Source of the DNA: Flavobacteriaceae bacterium PS02337
GTDB lineage: Bacteria; Bacteroidota; Bacteroidia; Flavobacteriales; Flavobacteriaceae
Assembly (NCBI GenBank): GCA_029959285.1
Contig: JASCOE010000001.1
Location: forward strand, 248,001 to 312,000
DNA: 64,000 bases
Direction of reading: 5' to 3'
Shown here: positions 17,979 to 27,927 of the stretch, piece after piece
How positions within the stretch are numbered: position 1 is the first letter of the stretch
Layout of the letters: each line of letters starts with the position of its first letter
The notes under the pieces: model-generated
The model's input: only the letters and a program-made list of their open reading frames with translations
Told to the model about the DNA's origin: nothing
Database searches by the model: none
Made by a program: the position numbers and the translations under genes

Positions 17979-18974
17979 ATGAGCGAAAAATTAAAATTTG
18001 CAGTGATTGGTGGTGGAAGCTGGGCAACGGCAATTGCGAAAATGTTATGCGTTAATCTTTCAGAAATTGCTTGGTACATGCGTAATGATTCGGCAATCGA
18101 ACATATTCAAAAATACAAGCACAATCCAAACTACTTAAGTTCGGTTGAATTTGACACTAATAAACTCAAATTAACTAATAATATAAACGAAGCGATAGAA
18201 TATGCAGATTACATTATTTTTGCGATTCCGTCAGCTTTCTTAGATGCCGAATTGAAAAATATGACGGTTTCTTTAGCCGATAAGATTATTTTTTCTGCCA
18301 TTAAAGGAATTGTTCCTGAAACGAGTTTAATTGTTGGAGAACATTTTCATATTCAATATGATATTCCATACTACAATATCGGAGTAATTACAGGTCCGTG
18401 TCACGCTGAGGAAGTAGCTTTAGAAAGACTTTCTTATCTAACAATTGCCTGTGGGGATCCAGATAAAGCCAAAATGGTGGCTAAAACACTTTCTGGAAAT
18501 TACATAAAAGCGAAAATCTCAGACGATATTATCGGAACTGAATATGCAGCAATGCTGAAAAATATTTACTCTATCGCTGCCGGAATTGCTCATGGTTTAG
18601 GTTATGGTGATAACTTCCAGTCAGTTTTGATGAGTAATGCGATTCGCGAAATGAAGAAATTCATTAGAAAAGTACATAAAATGAAACGTAACATTAATGA
18701 TTCGGCTTATTTGGGCGATTTATTGGTTACGGGATATTCTGTTTTCTCTAGAAATAGAATGTTCGGAAATATGATTGGAAAAGGTTATACCGTGAAAAGT
18801 GCTATGATGGAAATGAGTATGGTTGCAGAAGGTTATTATGCAACAAAAAGTGCTTATAAATTAAATCAAGGTTACGGAGCAAAAACGCCAATTATCGACG
18901 CGGTTTATGCCGTTTTATATGAAGGAAAAGATGCAAAAGCTGTTTTCAGAAAATTAACTGAGTCTTTGGATTAG
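17979..18974 (+). CDS. gpsA: Glycerol-3-phosphate dehydrogenase [NAD(P)+]
   Basis: Reduces dihydroxyacetone phosphate to sn-glycerol 3-phosphate for phospholipid synthesis. The 331-residue protein starts with the Rossmann loop GGGSWATAIAK (residues 11-21) and has ITGPCHAEEV, the catalytic-lysine segment GTEYAAMLKNIYSIAAGI, and a helical C-terminal domain with MVAEGYYA. Monocistronic, with its own promoter and terminator. Confidence 0.95.
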   Translation: MSEKLKFAVIGGGSWATAIAKMLCVNLSEIAWYMRNDSAIEHIQKYKHNPNYLSSVEFDTNKLKLTNNINEAIEYADYIIFAIPSAFLDAELKNMTVSLADKIIFSAIKGIVPETSLIVGEHFHIQYDIPYYNIGVITGPCHAEEVALERLSYLTIACGDPDKAKMVAKTLSGNYIKAKISDDIIGTEYAAMLKNIYSIAAGIAHGLGYGDNFQSVLMSNAIREMKKFIRKVHKMKRNINDSAYLGDLLVTGYSVFSRNRMFGNMIGKGYTVKSAMMEMSMVAEGYYATKSAYKLNQGYGAKTPIIDAVYAVLYEGKDAKAVFRKLTESLD

Positions 18975-19362
18975 TTTTTAAGAAAATAGAATAAAGAAAC
19001 AAGATTTAAGATTTAAAAAGAGTCGGGAAATTTATTTTTCTGACTCTTTTTTTATTTATTTAAATCCCAAAAAGCAGAAATTAAATTCTGAAAAAAGATC
19101 AATTAACAAGAAATAACTTGATTCATTCTACATCAAACCTACATCTTACTAAAAAATCATCATCCATTTATTCTTACAAAAAGTAAAAAAGGAGATTTCA
19201 TTGTTTATCAAGCATATAACTTCCTTTCTTAAAAACATTTATGTTCGATTTTCTCACAAATCTATAATCGTACATTTTAACAAATCCCTTGTTTTGCATT
19301 GCTTCGCAAAGAATTATTGATATTTTTGCATCACTATTTTTATTTGTTCTAATTAAATACAG
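18975..19362 (+). promoter_or_regulatory. Gap between gpsA and the TonB receptor operon
   Basis: It holds the gpsA terminator (19015-19053) and the promoter of the following operon: TTG (19299-19301), exactly 19 bases, then TATTTTTG (19321-19328), 34 bases before the start codon. The AT-rich stretch 19054-19290 shows no gene or clear repeat. Confidence 0.6.
19015..19053 (+). terminator. Terminator of gpsA
   Basis: AAAAAGAGTC pairs with GACTCTTTTT, with an imperfect inner stem, and ends in T residues. Confidence 0.8.
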
Positions 19363-22035
19363 ATGCGTTTTATTGCAATTCTTTTTCTATTCACCCAAGT
19401 AATCTTTGCTCAAAAGACCATTTCTGGTAAAGTTTTATCTAAAGAAACTTCTACATCTATAACTGGCGTTTTTGTCCGCGATACTAAAACAGAAAACTGG
19501 ACAATTTCTGATAAAGACGGAAACTTCAGCATAACGATACCTTATTTTCAAGATATTGAATTAAATTTTTCCATTCTTGGAAAAAAAGATGTTAATCAGA
19601 TTTTAAAAAATAATCAAAGTTCGATTATCGTTTATTTGGAAGATAATACGCTTCGATTGAAAGAAGTTGTGGTTACAGCCGAAAAAAAACGCAAGTATTC
19701 TGAATTAACCTTAGGAACAAATGCCATAAACAATGTTCAGGCTTTCTCTTTAGATGATGTTTTGCAACAGCTTCCAGGGCAGACTATTACAACTTTTGAC
19801 TTAAATGAATTCAAAAATATTGTTTTTAGAACTGCTGCTACTTCTACTCCTACCTCAACAATTAAAGCATTTGGAACTTCTTTTGTGATGAATGATATTC
19901 CAATATCTAATAATGAAAACATGCAGACCTTTAACCCAAATGGACTCACTTTCAACACATTTGGAACAAGAGATAGAACTTTTACAAATGCAAATGCAGG
20001 AGTTGATTTAAGAGAAATCTCAACTAATAATATTGAAGAAATTAAAGTTATACAAGGAATTCCATCTGCAAAATATGGTGATTTAACTTCGGGTCTTGTT
20101 TTAATAACAACAAAAGTGGGTAGAAGTCCTTATCGAGTTTCTGCTTCTCTACGAGATGCGACATCAGAACTAAATCTAACTAAAGGGTTCAAATTGAGCA
20201 CAAATAATTCGATGAACGTAGCCCTTAATTATCTTGACAATAAAGCAGACCCAAGAGACAATTTATTAAATTATGAAAGGGTAAATGGAAACATGTCTTG
20301 GTTGTACAAAAACCAATCTTCAACAATAAAAAATACTGTTAATACATCATTCAGATTAAACTTAGATGAAGCAAAAACTGATCCCGATGATATTAATGCT
20401 GCTGTAGCCAGAAACCAGAAAAAAGGGTTTTCAATTTCAAATAATTTTATGTGGAAACCAAAAAACTTGTGGATTGACGGTATTAATATTAACGGAAGTT
20501 TTAGCTATGATAAACAATTTTCAAGAAGAGACAGATATATTAATGTTGCCAATGCAGCAGCTACTGATAGTTATGAAGAAGGTATCCATGAAGCTATTAT
20601 ACTTCCTTCTCAATATACTAGCATCAATACTGTTGAAGGTATTCCGATTTCGACTTTTTTAACTTTTGAAGCAACAAAAGTATTAACTAATGAAAGCAAA
20701 TGGATTCATAGTCTTGTTTTTGGAGTTTCAAATCGAACAAGCGCCAACAAAGGTGAAGGTAGAAAAAATGCTGTAACGGGGTTATTGAATTTTTATGCTC
20801 TAACACAAAACAATGACAATACGTTGGGTTATAGAGATTATGAATTTACTAATTCTAAAACTGAGACTCAGATGTCTGCTTATGCGGAAGACAGAATTTT
20901 TAAAAAATTTCAAAATGAACAGATCTTAAATGTTGATTTAGGAGTTCGATTTGACAATCAGTTAGGTAATATGTCTTTGCAACCTCGTATTAATTCATCT
21001 TTTGCATTTAATAAAGTGATTAAAGTTCGTGGTGGATTTGGATTATCATCTAAAGCACCTTCATTAAATCAGCTTTATACTGGAGATCGTTATTTGGATA
21101 AAATTGTTGGAAGCGGCATTTACACTTATCCAGGAATTTACCAAAAAGCATGGATTCAGACTCTTATTACTCCCGGAGATAATTTAAATCTTAAGCCAAG
21201 TAAATCGTACCGATCTGAATTAGGATTTGATTTTAATCTACCTTTTGCAATGTTGAATTTTACTGGATATTATAATAAACTTTACAATGGTTTTTCGGGC
21301 GAAAAACATCCTGAATACAGAGTAATTCCAAAGGCAGAAGTTGTAATTATTGGAACCGAAATTCCAACTTACCAAATTGTTGGAACTGAAAATTTTTATT
21401 ATTTCACCAATACTTTAACCAACAATAATTCTTCTGAAGACACTGGTATAGAAGCTATTATAAATTTTCAAAAGATCAAACCTCTAAACCTTGACATCAG
21501 CTTAAATGCTTCTTATGTTCACTCTAAAGATTTTTCTAATGTAAAAACATATTTGGCTTCCTCTAGTGCTTTATCTCCAGAAACATATGGAGTTTTTGAT
21601 CCAAGAACAGCTTTCTACGATAATTTTACCGTGAGTTCTAATTTCAATTATCACATACCTTCAGTCGGATTATTAATTTCTATGAGAACAGATCATGTTT
21701 TATTAAGAAATACAAAAAGTGCTACAGCAAATTTCCCAAATGGATATTTAGACAGGGAATTAGTATATCACGAAATTCCAGTTGAAGACAGAACAAATGT
21801 TCAAAAATATGGGCATCTCATCCAAAAAAGTACCGAAACCGAAAATAAACTGCAAAATGCGCTTCACAATTTCCATTTACGAGTTTCTAAAGATTTCTTG
21901 AATGGTTTTAGTGTTTCTCTTTATGCAACAAATTTCTTAAATGTAAAACCATACTATTATGATGATTCAGGCGACAAAATATTATCAAATGTTGCCACAT
22001 TTTCATTTGGAACAAGACTTGACTACGAATTTTAA
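19363..22035 (+). CDS. TonB-dependent receptor with plug domain
   Basis: An 890-residue outer-membrane receptor. Signal peptide (1-16), carboxypeptidase-regulatory-like domain at about 18-100 (ISGKVLSKETSTSITGVFV), plug at about 108-240 (IEEIKVIQGIPSAKYGDLTS, the usual end of the plug), then a 22-strand-type barrel ending SFGTRLDYEF. It has no SusD. It is the first gene of a four-gene operon (gaps of 18, 11 and 3 bases), together with DUF4876, DUF6850 and a di-haem peroxidase. The substrate is likely a metal, metal complex or similar small ligand, by inference. Confidence 0.88.
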   Translation: MRFIAILFLFTQVIFAQKTISGKVLSKETSTSITGVFVRDTKTENWTISDKDGNFSITIPYFQDIELNFSILGKKDVNQILKNNQSSIIVYLEDNTLRLKEVVVTAEKKRKYSELTLGTNAINNVQAFSLDDVLQQLPGQTITTFDLNEFKNIVFRTAATSTPTSTIKAFGTSFVMNDIPISNNENMQTFNPNGLTFNTFGTRDRTFTNANAGVDLREISTNNIEEIKVIQGIPSAKYGDLTSGLVLITTKVGRSPYRVSASLRDATSELNLTKGFKLSTNNSMNVALNYLDNKADPRDNLLNYERVNGNMSWLYKNQSSTIKNTVNTSFRLNLDEAKTDPDDINAAVARNQKKGFSISNNFMWKPKNLWIDGININGSFSYDKQFSRRDRYINVANAAATDSYEEGIHEAIILPSQYTSINTVEGIPISTFLTFEATKVLTNESKWIHSLVFGVSNRTSANKGEGRKNAVTGLLNFYALTQNNDNTLGYRDYEFTNSKTETQMSAYAEDRIFKKFQNEQILNVDLGVRFDNQLGNMSLQPRINSSFAFNKVIKVRGGFGLSSKAPSLNQLYTGDRYLDKIVGSGIYTYPGIYQKAWIQTLITPGDNLNLKPSKSYRSELGFDFNLPFAMLNFTGYYNKLYNGFSGEKHPEYRVIPKAEVVIIGTEIPTYQIVGTENFYYFTNTLTNNNSSEDTGIEAIINFQKIKPLNLDISLNASYVHSKDFSNVKTYLASSSALSPETYGVFDPRTAFYDNFTVSSNFNYHIPSVGLLISMRTDHVLLRNTKSATANFPNGYLDRELVYHEIPVEDRTNVQKYGHLIQKSTETENKLQNALHNFHLRVSKDFLNGFSVSLYATNFLNVKPYYYDDSGDKILSNVATFSFGTRLDYEF

Positions 22036-22053
22036 ATCTTTAAATATTACACT

Positions 22054-23364
22054 ATGAAAAAATCTTTCCTTATTACTATAACATTATTATTTGCAATACT
22101 TATACAATCTTGCAGTAACAATGATGAAAATGAAGCTTTAAAGCCTGTTAATTTTTCCATCAATGTAAAATATGATGAAACATTCAATAATATAATTACC
22201 AAAAATTCTGATGTCACCATCGTAAACAATGAAACAGGAAATAAATATACTGTAAAATCAGATGCAAATGGTGTTGCACAATTTAATCAAATCATACCAG
22301 GTGTCTATTCTGTTTCGGCTACAAAAATTATGCAATCAACAGAATTTACTGAAACTTTTGGTTATACTCCTACAGAAGCAGAGGTTAATTTTAATGGTTC
22401 TGAAAGCAGCTTAACCGTGACCAGCACAACAGCTCCAATAAACATTGTGATGAAAACCTCTAAAGTAGGTGATTTTGTAATCAAACAAATTCATTACGGA
22501 GGTTCTGATACTCAAAAAGGTGCTTCAATTAGAGATCAATTCATAGAAATTTACAATAACTCAAATACCGTACAATATGCCGATGGATTATATTTTGCAC
22601 AATTGTACGGCTCCTTTGCAACAACTGTTTATGCTTATACTTTAGCAAATGGGCAGTATGACTGGAGTAAATCTGAAGGAATGACGATGGGTAATGCGGC
22701 AAATACAGATTATGTTTATGCTTCTAACATATTTAAAATCCCTGGAAATGGAACACAATATCCTGTACAACCAGGTAAAAGCATTGTAATTGCTCAAAAT
22801 GCTATTAATCATAAATCAAATTACACAGATAATAATGGAAAATCGGTTAGCATTTTAAGTCCTGAACTTACACTAGACTTAAGCACTGCAGATTTTGAAT
22901 CATTTTTGGGAACTTATTTAGGAGACACTTACTTATATGACATCCAGAATCCAGCTGTTCCAGATTTAGATATTGCTTATTGGGGTAACAAAAACAAAGA
23001 CATGATTTTGGATACAAATGGACGATATGCCTATGCTATTTTAAAAATGTCAGCAACTGAACTTGCAAGTTTAAAAAGCTATAAAAATCCAAAAGGTGAT
23101 GCAACGTTATATCTTCAAGTACCTAATTCTGCAATTATTGACGGTGTTGATACTACTAAAGATTTAGGATCAAATTATATTCCTAAAAAACTAGCTACGC
23201 AAATTGATGGCGGTACTACTTATTTACCTTCAGGCGCTTTTTCTTCTAAATCTGTAATTAGAAAAACAAAAACTACAATTGCCGGAAGAATCGTTTTACA
23301 AGACACGAACAATTCTAGTAATGATTTTGTAGAGATAACAGCTAACCCAAGAGGGTTTAACTAA
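22054..23364 (+). CDS. DUF4876-type lipoprotein
   Basis: A 436-residue lipoprotein with signal peptide and lipobox LIQSC (cysteine 20). An N-terminal domain (about 30-135) looks like a carboxypeptidase-regulatory fold (NVKYDETFNN, VTIVNNETGNKYTVKSD). The rest begins VIKQIHYGGSDTQKGAS and FIEIYNNSN, similar to lamin-tail-like folds, as in the DUF4876 family. The function is unknown; coupling to a TonB receptor upstream (18 bases) suggests a surface ligand-binding or lid protein working with it. Confidence 0.8.
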   Translation: MKKSFLITITLLFAILIQSCSNNDENEALKPVNFSINVKYDETFNNIITKNSDVTIVNNETGNKYTVKSDANGVAQFNQIIPGVYSVSATKIMQSTEFTETFGYTPTEAEVNFNGSESSLTVTSTTAPINIVMKTSKVGDFVIKQIHYGGSDTQKGASIRDQFIEIYNNSNTVQYADGLYFAQLYGSFATTVYAYTLANGQYDWSKSEGMTMGNAANTDYVYASNIFKIPGNGTQYPVQPGKSIVIAQNAINHKSNYTDNNGKSVSILSPELTLDLSTADFESFLGTYLGDTYLYDIQNPAVPDLDIAYWGNKNKDMILDTNGRYAYAILKMSATELASLKSYKNPKGDATLYLQVPNSAIIDGVDTTKDLGSNYIPKKLATQIDGGTTYLPSGAFSSKSVIRKTKTTIAGRIVLQDTNNSSNDFVEITANPRGFN

Positions 23365-23375
23365 AATTTTCATTA

Positions 23376-24968
23376 ATGAAAATTAATAATATCAATATTA
23401 TTCTAAGCGATGCCCAGAAATACTGGGCTTTGCTTGTTTTCTTTATTTTTCCCATTTTATCCTTACACGCTCAAGATAGCATAGCGGTAACCAATCATAT
23501 TATCGATTCACAAGTTAAAAATGAAATTTTCAAGTTTCCTGTAAGTTATACTAATCAGTATATTAAAGATTTTACTTTTACAGAAATATCGTATCAGTAC
23601 CAGAAAAATGAATTTGCTAGAACACAAGTCGCCAACGAAATAAACACTTACAAGTTTTTAGCTCAAGGCTATTACACCACAAAATCTAAATGGAACTTAT
23701 TTGGTGACCTATCTATTTCAAAATTTGACGAAAAAAATCTAGGCTGGATACTTTCAGATGAGCGCACAGAGAATCAAGAAGTTGTAGCGCCGCATTATTT
23801 TCTTGTTCCAAGAGAAGCAAATTGGACCAATCAAAAATATGATTTCAATGGAGGTTTTTCTAAAGAAATCACAAATAGAATATCTTTTGCCGCTAAAGGA
23901 AATTATAGTGCTGGAAAATTTACCAGAAGTCTCGATCCAAGGCCACAAATTATTACAAGAAAAATAGGTGGCGAAGTACAACTTGGCTACACTTTAAAAG
24001 AAAATCATAAAGTTTTCGTTTTAGCAAATTACTCTCGTCTAGACAAAGATTTTACATATACATATAAAGATGAGCATTTGAATGTTGAAACTAAACCTGA
24101 AACATATTTAAGATTTAACACTGGTTATGGAAGAATTATTAACTACTTCAAATCTAACTATTCTGGAGGAAAACGTTTTTTGTATAAAGATATAATCACT
24201 AAAGCTGGTTTAGGTTACACTTTCAACAATAAAAACAATACGTTTACTATTTCATATTACAATCAAAAATCAAACAATAATTTCTACAACAATGTATTTG
24301 GCACAGAAGATCAGGAAAGATTAAAATATGAAACCACTACCAATCATGCAGAATTATTTTCTTTCCATAAATGGGACAAAAAAGAAATAAAATCAACGGT
24401 AAAATTTGATTTCAGTAACTCTCGTAATTTTGATGTAAACAATAACGGTTATAATTATAAAAACAGTTTAAATACTATTAGCTGGTTAACTTCAATTTCA
24501 AAAAGAACAAAATCATATATTGACTATTTATTTGGCTTCGACGTTCTCTATCGGCAAAACGAATACAATGACGTAATGGCAACAACAGATATTGAAATTA
24601 ACTCTCTAAATACCGGAATATTTGGAAGTAAAGATTTCGCTTTCGCTAAAAGCAAATTAAACACAACCGTAAGTTTCAACATGTATTTTCCGCTTCCATC
24701 AAAACTGGAATATTACGATACTTCGGGCGGAACGAATGCAAGATTTTTTGACGAAGTGATTATTCATGACTATGCCGTTAGCACAACCAATTATTTTGCA
24801 CCTGGATTGCGTTTACAATATAGTTATCCAACAAAAAACAATAAAACAGTGGTTTTCTTTACCGATTTAAAAGAGAAAATCGCACTCAAAAAACAAACTG
24901 ATTATCCAGTCAACATCAATACCAATACCACCTATTGGGTTCAAATGGGTGTACAATTAAATTATTAA
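23376..24968 (+). CDS. DUF6850-type outer-membrane beta-barrel protein
   Basis: A 530-residue exported protein: signal peptide ending SLHAQ near residue 33, then alternating, aromatic-rich beta strands throughout (for example AGLGYTFNNKNNTFTISYYN), ending VQMGVQLNY as outer-membrane barrels do. It matches the form of the DUF6850 family, found beside DUF4876 proteins. There is no plug domain, so it is not itself TonB-gated. It starts 11 bases after the DUF4876 gene and its stop is 3 bases from the peroxidase start. Confidence 0.75.
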   Translation: MKINNINIILSDAQKYWALLVFFIFPILSLHAQDSIAVTNHIIDSQVKNEIFKFPVSYTNQYIKDFTFTEISYQYQKNEFARTQVANEINTYKFLAQGYYTTKSKWNLFGDLSISKFDEKNLGWILSDERTENQEVVAPHYFLVPREANWTNQKYDFNGGFSKEITNRISFAAKGNYSAGKFTRSLDPRPQIITRKIGGEVQLGYTLKENHKVFVLANYSRLDKDFTYTYKDEHLNVETKPETYLRFNTGYGRIINYFKSNYSGGKRFLYKDIITKAGLGYTFNNKNNTFTISYYNQKSNNNFYNNVFGTEDQERLKYETTTNHAELFSFHKWDKKEIKSTVKFDFSNSRNFDVNNNGYNYKNSLNTISWLTSISKRTKSYIDYLFGFDVLYRQNEYNDVMATTDIEINSLNTGIFGSKDFAFAKSKLNTTVSFNMYFPLPSKLEYYDTSGGTNARFFDEVIIHDYAVSTTNYFAPGLRLQYSYPTKNNKTVVFFTDLKEKIALKKQTDYPVNINTNTTYWVQMGVQLNY

Positions 24969-24971
24969 AGA

Positions 24972-26111
24972 ATGAAAACAAAATTAATTGGCATTGGAGT
25001 AATGATATTTTCACTTATCATGCTTTCTTATGCTAAGATTGAACCAAAACTATCTATTTCAGAATTAAAGAGATTATACAGCAGCGGCGATTATCAAAAA
25101 TGGCCAAAGCCTGAAGTTGACTCTATAGTTTACACCCAAGGATTTGAAGATATCGGAATTTTAGGTAAACCAGAATTTCCAGAAAACAATCCGTATACCG
25201 AAGAAAAAGCCGAATTAGGCAAAGTGCTCTTCTTTGACCCTAGATTGTCTAAATCTGGGCAGATTTCGTGCGCCAACTGCCACGATCCAGAATTAAATTG
25301 GGGCGATGCGAGAAGAGTTTCTTATGGAGAAGGAAGATTACAAGGAATTAGAAATGCGCCAAGTTTAATGAACATCGCGTATTCTAAAGTTTTCTTTTGG
25401 GACGGAAGAGCCGAAACTCTAGAAGATCAAGCCAGTTTTCCTATTCAAGATACTAAAGAAATGAATTTTCATATCGATTTGGCAACAAAACGTTTAAATA
25501 AGATAAAAGGTTATAAACCATACTTTAAAAAAGCTTTCGGAAAAGAAAAACTAACACAGAAAGAAATCTTAAAAGCAATTGCAACATTCGAAAGAACATT
25601 AATTAGCCAAAAAAGTAAATTTGACAAATTTGTCGCTGGAGATTCTACACAGTTAACCAACAGACAAGTTGAAGGCTTGCATTTATTCCGTACCAAAGCG
25701 CGTTGCATCAATTGTCATAATACAGCAAATTTCTCAGACAACAAGTTTCACAATATCGGTTTGACTTATTATGGAAGAGAATACGAAGATTTAGGAAGAT
25801 ATAATGTGACAAGAAAAGCAACAAATGTAGGCGAATTTAAAACACAATCTTTACGCGGAGCCGCACAAAATGCGCCTTATATGCACAACGGCTTGTTTCC
25901 AAATATAAGAGGCGTATTGAATATGTATAACGCTGGAATGCCTCAGCCAAAAAGAAAAGAACACCAGCTAAACGATACTTTATTTCCAACAACTTCTAAG
26001 CTTATAAAAAAACTGGAGCTTAATAAATCAGAATTAGATGCTTTAGAAGATTTTATTACGAGTTTGTCAAGCGGAGCTTATAAAATGCGCCCGCCTGTTT
26101 TACCGCAATAG
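24972..26111 (+). CDS. Di-haem cytochrome c peroxidase (MauG-like)
   Basis: A 379-residue periplasmic protein with a signal peptide (1-22) and two haem-binding motifs: SCANCHDPELNWGD near residue 100 and RCINCHNTANFSDN near residue 246. Further family segments are RNAPSLMNIAYSKVFFWDGR and SLRGAAQNAPYMHNG. Such enzymes reduce H2O2 or oxidise a protein partner. It is the last gene of the TonB-DUF4876-DUF6850 operon, only 3 bases from the preceding stop, so its role is probably tied to the imported ligand (for example redox change of a metal); this is inference. Confidence 0.9.
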   Translation: MKTKLIGIGVMIFSLIMLSYAKIEPKLSISELKRLYSSGDYQKWPKPEVDSIVYTQGFEDIGILGKPEFPENNPYTEEKAELGKVLFFDPRLSKSGQISCANCHDPELNWGDARRVSYGEGRLQGIRNAPSLMNIAYSKVFFWDGRAETLEDQASFPIQDTKEMNFHIDLATKRLNKIKGYKPYFKKAFGKEKLTQKEILKAIATFERTLISQKSKFDKFVAGDSTQLTNRQVEGLHLFRTKARCINCHNTANFSDNKFHNIGLTYYGREYEDLGRYNVTRKATNVGEFKTQSLRGAAQNAPYMHNGLFPNIRGVLNMYNAGMPQPKRKEHQLNDTLFPTTSKLIKKLELNKSELDALEDFITSLSSGAYKMRPPVLPQ

Positions 26112-26117
26112 TTAGTT

Positions 26118-26257
26118 TACAGTCGCAGTTTTCGGTCTTAGCAATCGTAAAAATTTCAAAAATATCATTTCATAAAAAAGGTCGGAAAAATATATTCCGA
26201 CCTTTTTTATATTGTTTATGCACTGAAAACTGCGACTGCGACTGAATACTATTTCAC
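26118..26257. repeat. Inverted CTGAAAACTGCGACTG repeat around a terminator
   Basis: ACAGTCGCAGTTTTCGGTC (26118-26136) faces CACTGAAAACTGCGACTGCG (from 26221) in opposite orientation, with a bidirectional terminator between them. The right copy overlaps the stop codon of the minus-strand gene at 26249. Related copies lie at 17661-17697 and 27850-27927. Confidence 0.65.
26174..26208. terminator. Bidirectional terminator
   Basis: AAAAAAGGTCGGAA and TTCCGACCTTTTTT form a perfect 14-bp stem with a 7-base loop. It serves the peroxidase operon (+) and the small gene 26249-26656 (-). Confidence 0.9.
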
Positions 26258-26656
26258 CATAACACCTTCAACAAACAAAATCGGGACTTCTTCCGTTTTG
26301 TTTTCGTCAAGCGAATTGGCTTTGAAGATAAATTTCTTATCGTATAAAGTATTTCCGATGAAAAAAGTTACCATAAATTCGTTATTCATAACCAAAAGGC
26401 TTTTCTCTATCATTTCGATTTTTACAACCGAAACAGCTGGAACTTCAACAAAAGCATGACGCAGAATCGAAGTTTTTTTCATTTCGCCGTCAATTGTTCC
26501 AAAAGCTTTTGAAACCACCATTACGCTGTCTAAGTTAAAATCACTGTCATTTACCAAATAAGCGTACCATACTTTTTCCATAAAATCGTCACTCCATTCT
26601 TGCACTGCGGCAAGAAATACGTTTTCAACTTCCGGAATTATTATATCTTTTTTCAT
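26249..26656 (-). CDS. Conserved hypothetical protein downstream of pheS
   Basis: A 135-residue, probably cytoplasmic acidic protein that I cannot assign to a family. There is no signal peptide or membrane segment; it begins MKKDIIIPEVENVFLAAVQE and is predicted mixed alpha/beta. The frame is open ten codons upstream, but the ATG at 26656 gives the more natural MKKD start. It follows pheS on the same strand after 124 bases and could be cotranscribed. Confidence 0.6.
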   Translation of the reverse strand: MKKDIIIPEVENVFLAAVQEWSDDFMEKVWYAYLVNDSDFNLDSVMVVSKAFGTIDGEMKKTSILRHAFVEVPAVSVVKIEMIEKSLLVMNNEFMVTFFIGNTLYDKKFIFKANSLDENKTEEVPILFVEGVMVK

Positions 26657-26780
26657 TTTTATTAAAAGCTTTAAAACCTTTGTCAAAGTCTAAACTTCAA
26701 CAAAGGTTTATTATATTATGATAATAAATTAGATAACAGAATTAATCTAAAATCTACAGTCTAAAATCTAAAATTGCAAC

Positions 26781-27800
26781 TTATATATTTGCTTTGAATT
26801 GCTCTAAGAAACGAACATCGTTTTCATAAAACATACGGATATCGCCAATTTGGTATAAAAGCATAGCAATACGCTCTACTCCCATTCCGAAAGCGAATCC
26901 GTTATATTCATCTGGGTTAATGTCACAGTTTTTAAGAACGTTTGGATCTACCATTCCGCAACCTCCAATTTCTAACCAGCCAGTTCCTTTTGTAATTCTG
27001 TAATCAGTTTCTGTTTTCAGTCCCCAATAAATATCAATTTCAGCACTTGGTTCTGTAAATGGGAAATAAGACGGACGAAGACGAATCTTAGATTTTCCGA
27101 ACATTTCTTTTGTGAAATACAATAACGTTTGCTTCAAATCGGCGAAAGAAACATCTTTGTCAATGTATAATCCTTCGACTTGATGGAAAATACAATGCGA
27201 ACGAGATGAAATCGCTTCATTTCGGAAAACACGACCTGGAGAAATTGTACGAATTGGCGGTTTATGATTTTCCATATAACGCACCTGAACAGATGATGTA
27301 TGCGTACGCAACAACACATCAGGGTTTGTTTGAATGAAAAACGTATCCTGCATATCTCTTGCCGGATGATATTCTGGTAAGTTTAATGCAGTAAAATTAT
27401 GCCAATCATCTTCGATTTCTGGACCTTCAGAAACATTGAAACCTATGTTAGCAAAAATATCAATAATCTGATTTTTAACAATTGAAATCGGATGACGAGA
27501 ACCAATAATTACTGGTTCTGCCGCACGAGTTAAGTCACCGAAAATTCCTTTAGATTCTTCTTTGCTTTCAAGCTCTTCCTGAATAACTCTTACTTTTTCT
27601 TCAGCAACAGCTTTCAAAGTATTTATAACTTGGCCAAAATCCTTTTTTTGGTCGTTCGGAATATTTTTAAATTCAGTAAAAAGTTCTTTCAATAAACCTT
27701 TACTACCTAAATATTTAATACGGAATTGTTCTAAAGATTCTTTGTTTTTATCATTAAAGGCCTTTGCTTCCTCTATGTGTTGTTTTATCTTGTCTATCAT
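26781..27800 (-). CDS. pheS: Phenylalanine-tRNA ligase alpha subunit
   Basis: Catalytic subunit of the alpha2-beta2 enzyme that charges tRNA-Phe. The 339-residue protein has an N-terminal coiled-coil arm (1-85), the class II motif 2 region (SPGRVFRNEAISSRSHCIFHQ) and motif 3 (GFAFGMGVERIAMLLYQI). pheT is not adjacent, which is usual in this group. A -7 box TAAATTTG (minus strand, plus-strand 27822-27829) lies 22 bases before the start. Confidence 0.96.
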   Translation of the reverse strand: MIDKIKQHIEEAKAFNDKNKESLEQFRIKYLGSKGLLKELFTEFKNIPNDQKKDFGQVINTLKAVAEEKVRVIQEELESKEESKGIFGDLTRAAEPVIIGSRHPISIVKNQIIDIFANIGFNVSEGPEIEDDWHNFTALNLPEYHPARDMQDTFFIQTNPDVLLRTHTSSVQVRYMENHKPPIRTISPGRVFRNEAISSRSHCIFHQVEGLYIDKDVSFADLKQTLLYFTKEMFGKSKIRLRPSYFPFTEPSAEIDIYWGLKTETDYRITKGTGWLEIGGCGMVDPNVLKNCDINPDEYNGFAFGMGVERIAMLLYQIGDIRMFYENDVRFLEQFKANI

Positions 27801-27849
27801 TTTCCTTCAATAATTGGAATACAAATTTAGTGTTTTTAGTTTAAAGTGT

Positions 27850-27927
27850 GCAGTCAGAGTCACAGTTTTCAGTTTTCAAATTAATAATTATGCAAACTGC
27901 GACTGTCACTGCGACTAAAAACTACTC
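27850..27927. repeat. Inverted ACTGCGACTG repeat at a gene end
   Basis: GCAGTCAGAGTCACAGTTTT (from 27850) faces AAACTGCGACTGTCACTGCG (from 27893) in opposite orientation. The right copy runs into the stop codon of the minus-strand gene at 27922, as the copy at 26221 does for its gene. Confidence 0.6.

Noticed and set aside
26249-26686. Calling the small gene after pheS a tRNA synthetase subunit
   Set aside because: It shows no synthetase motif; only its position next to pheS suggests that name.
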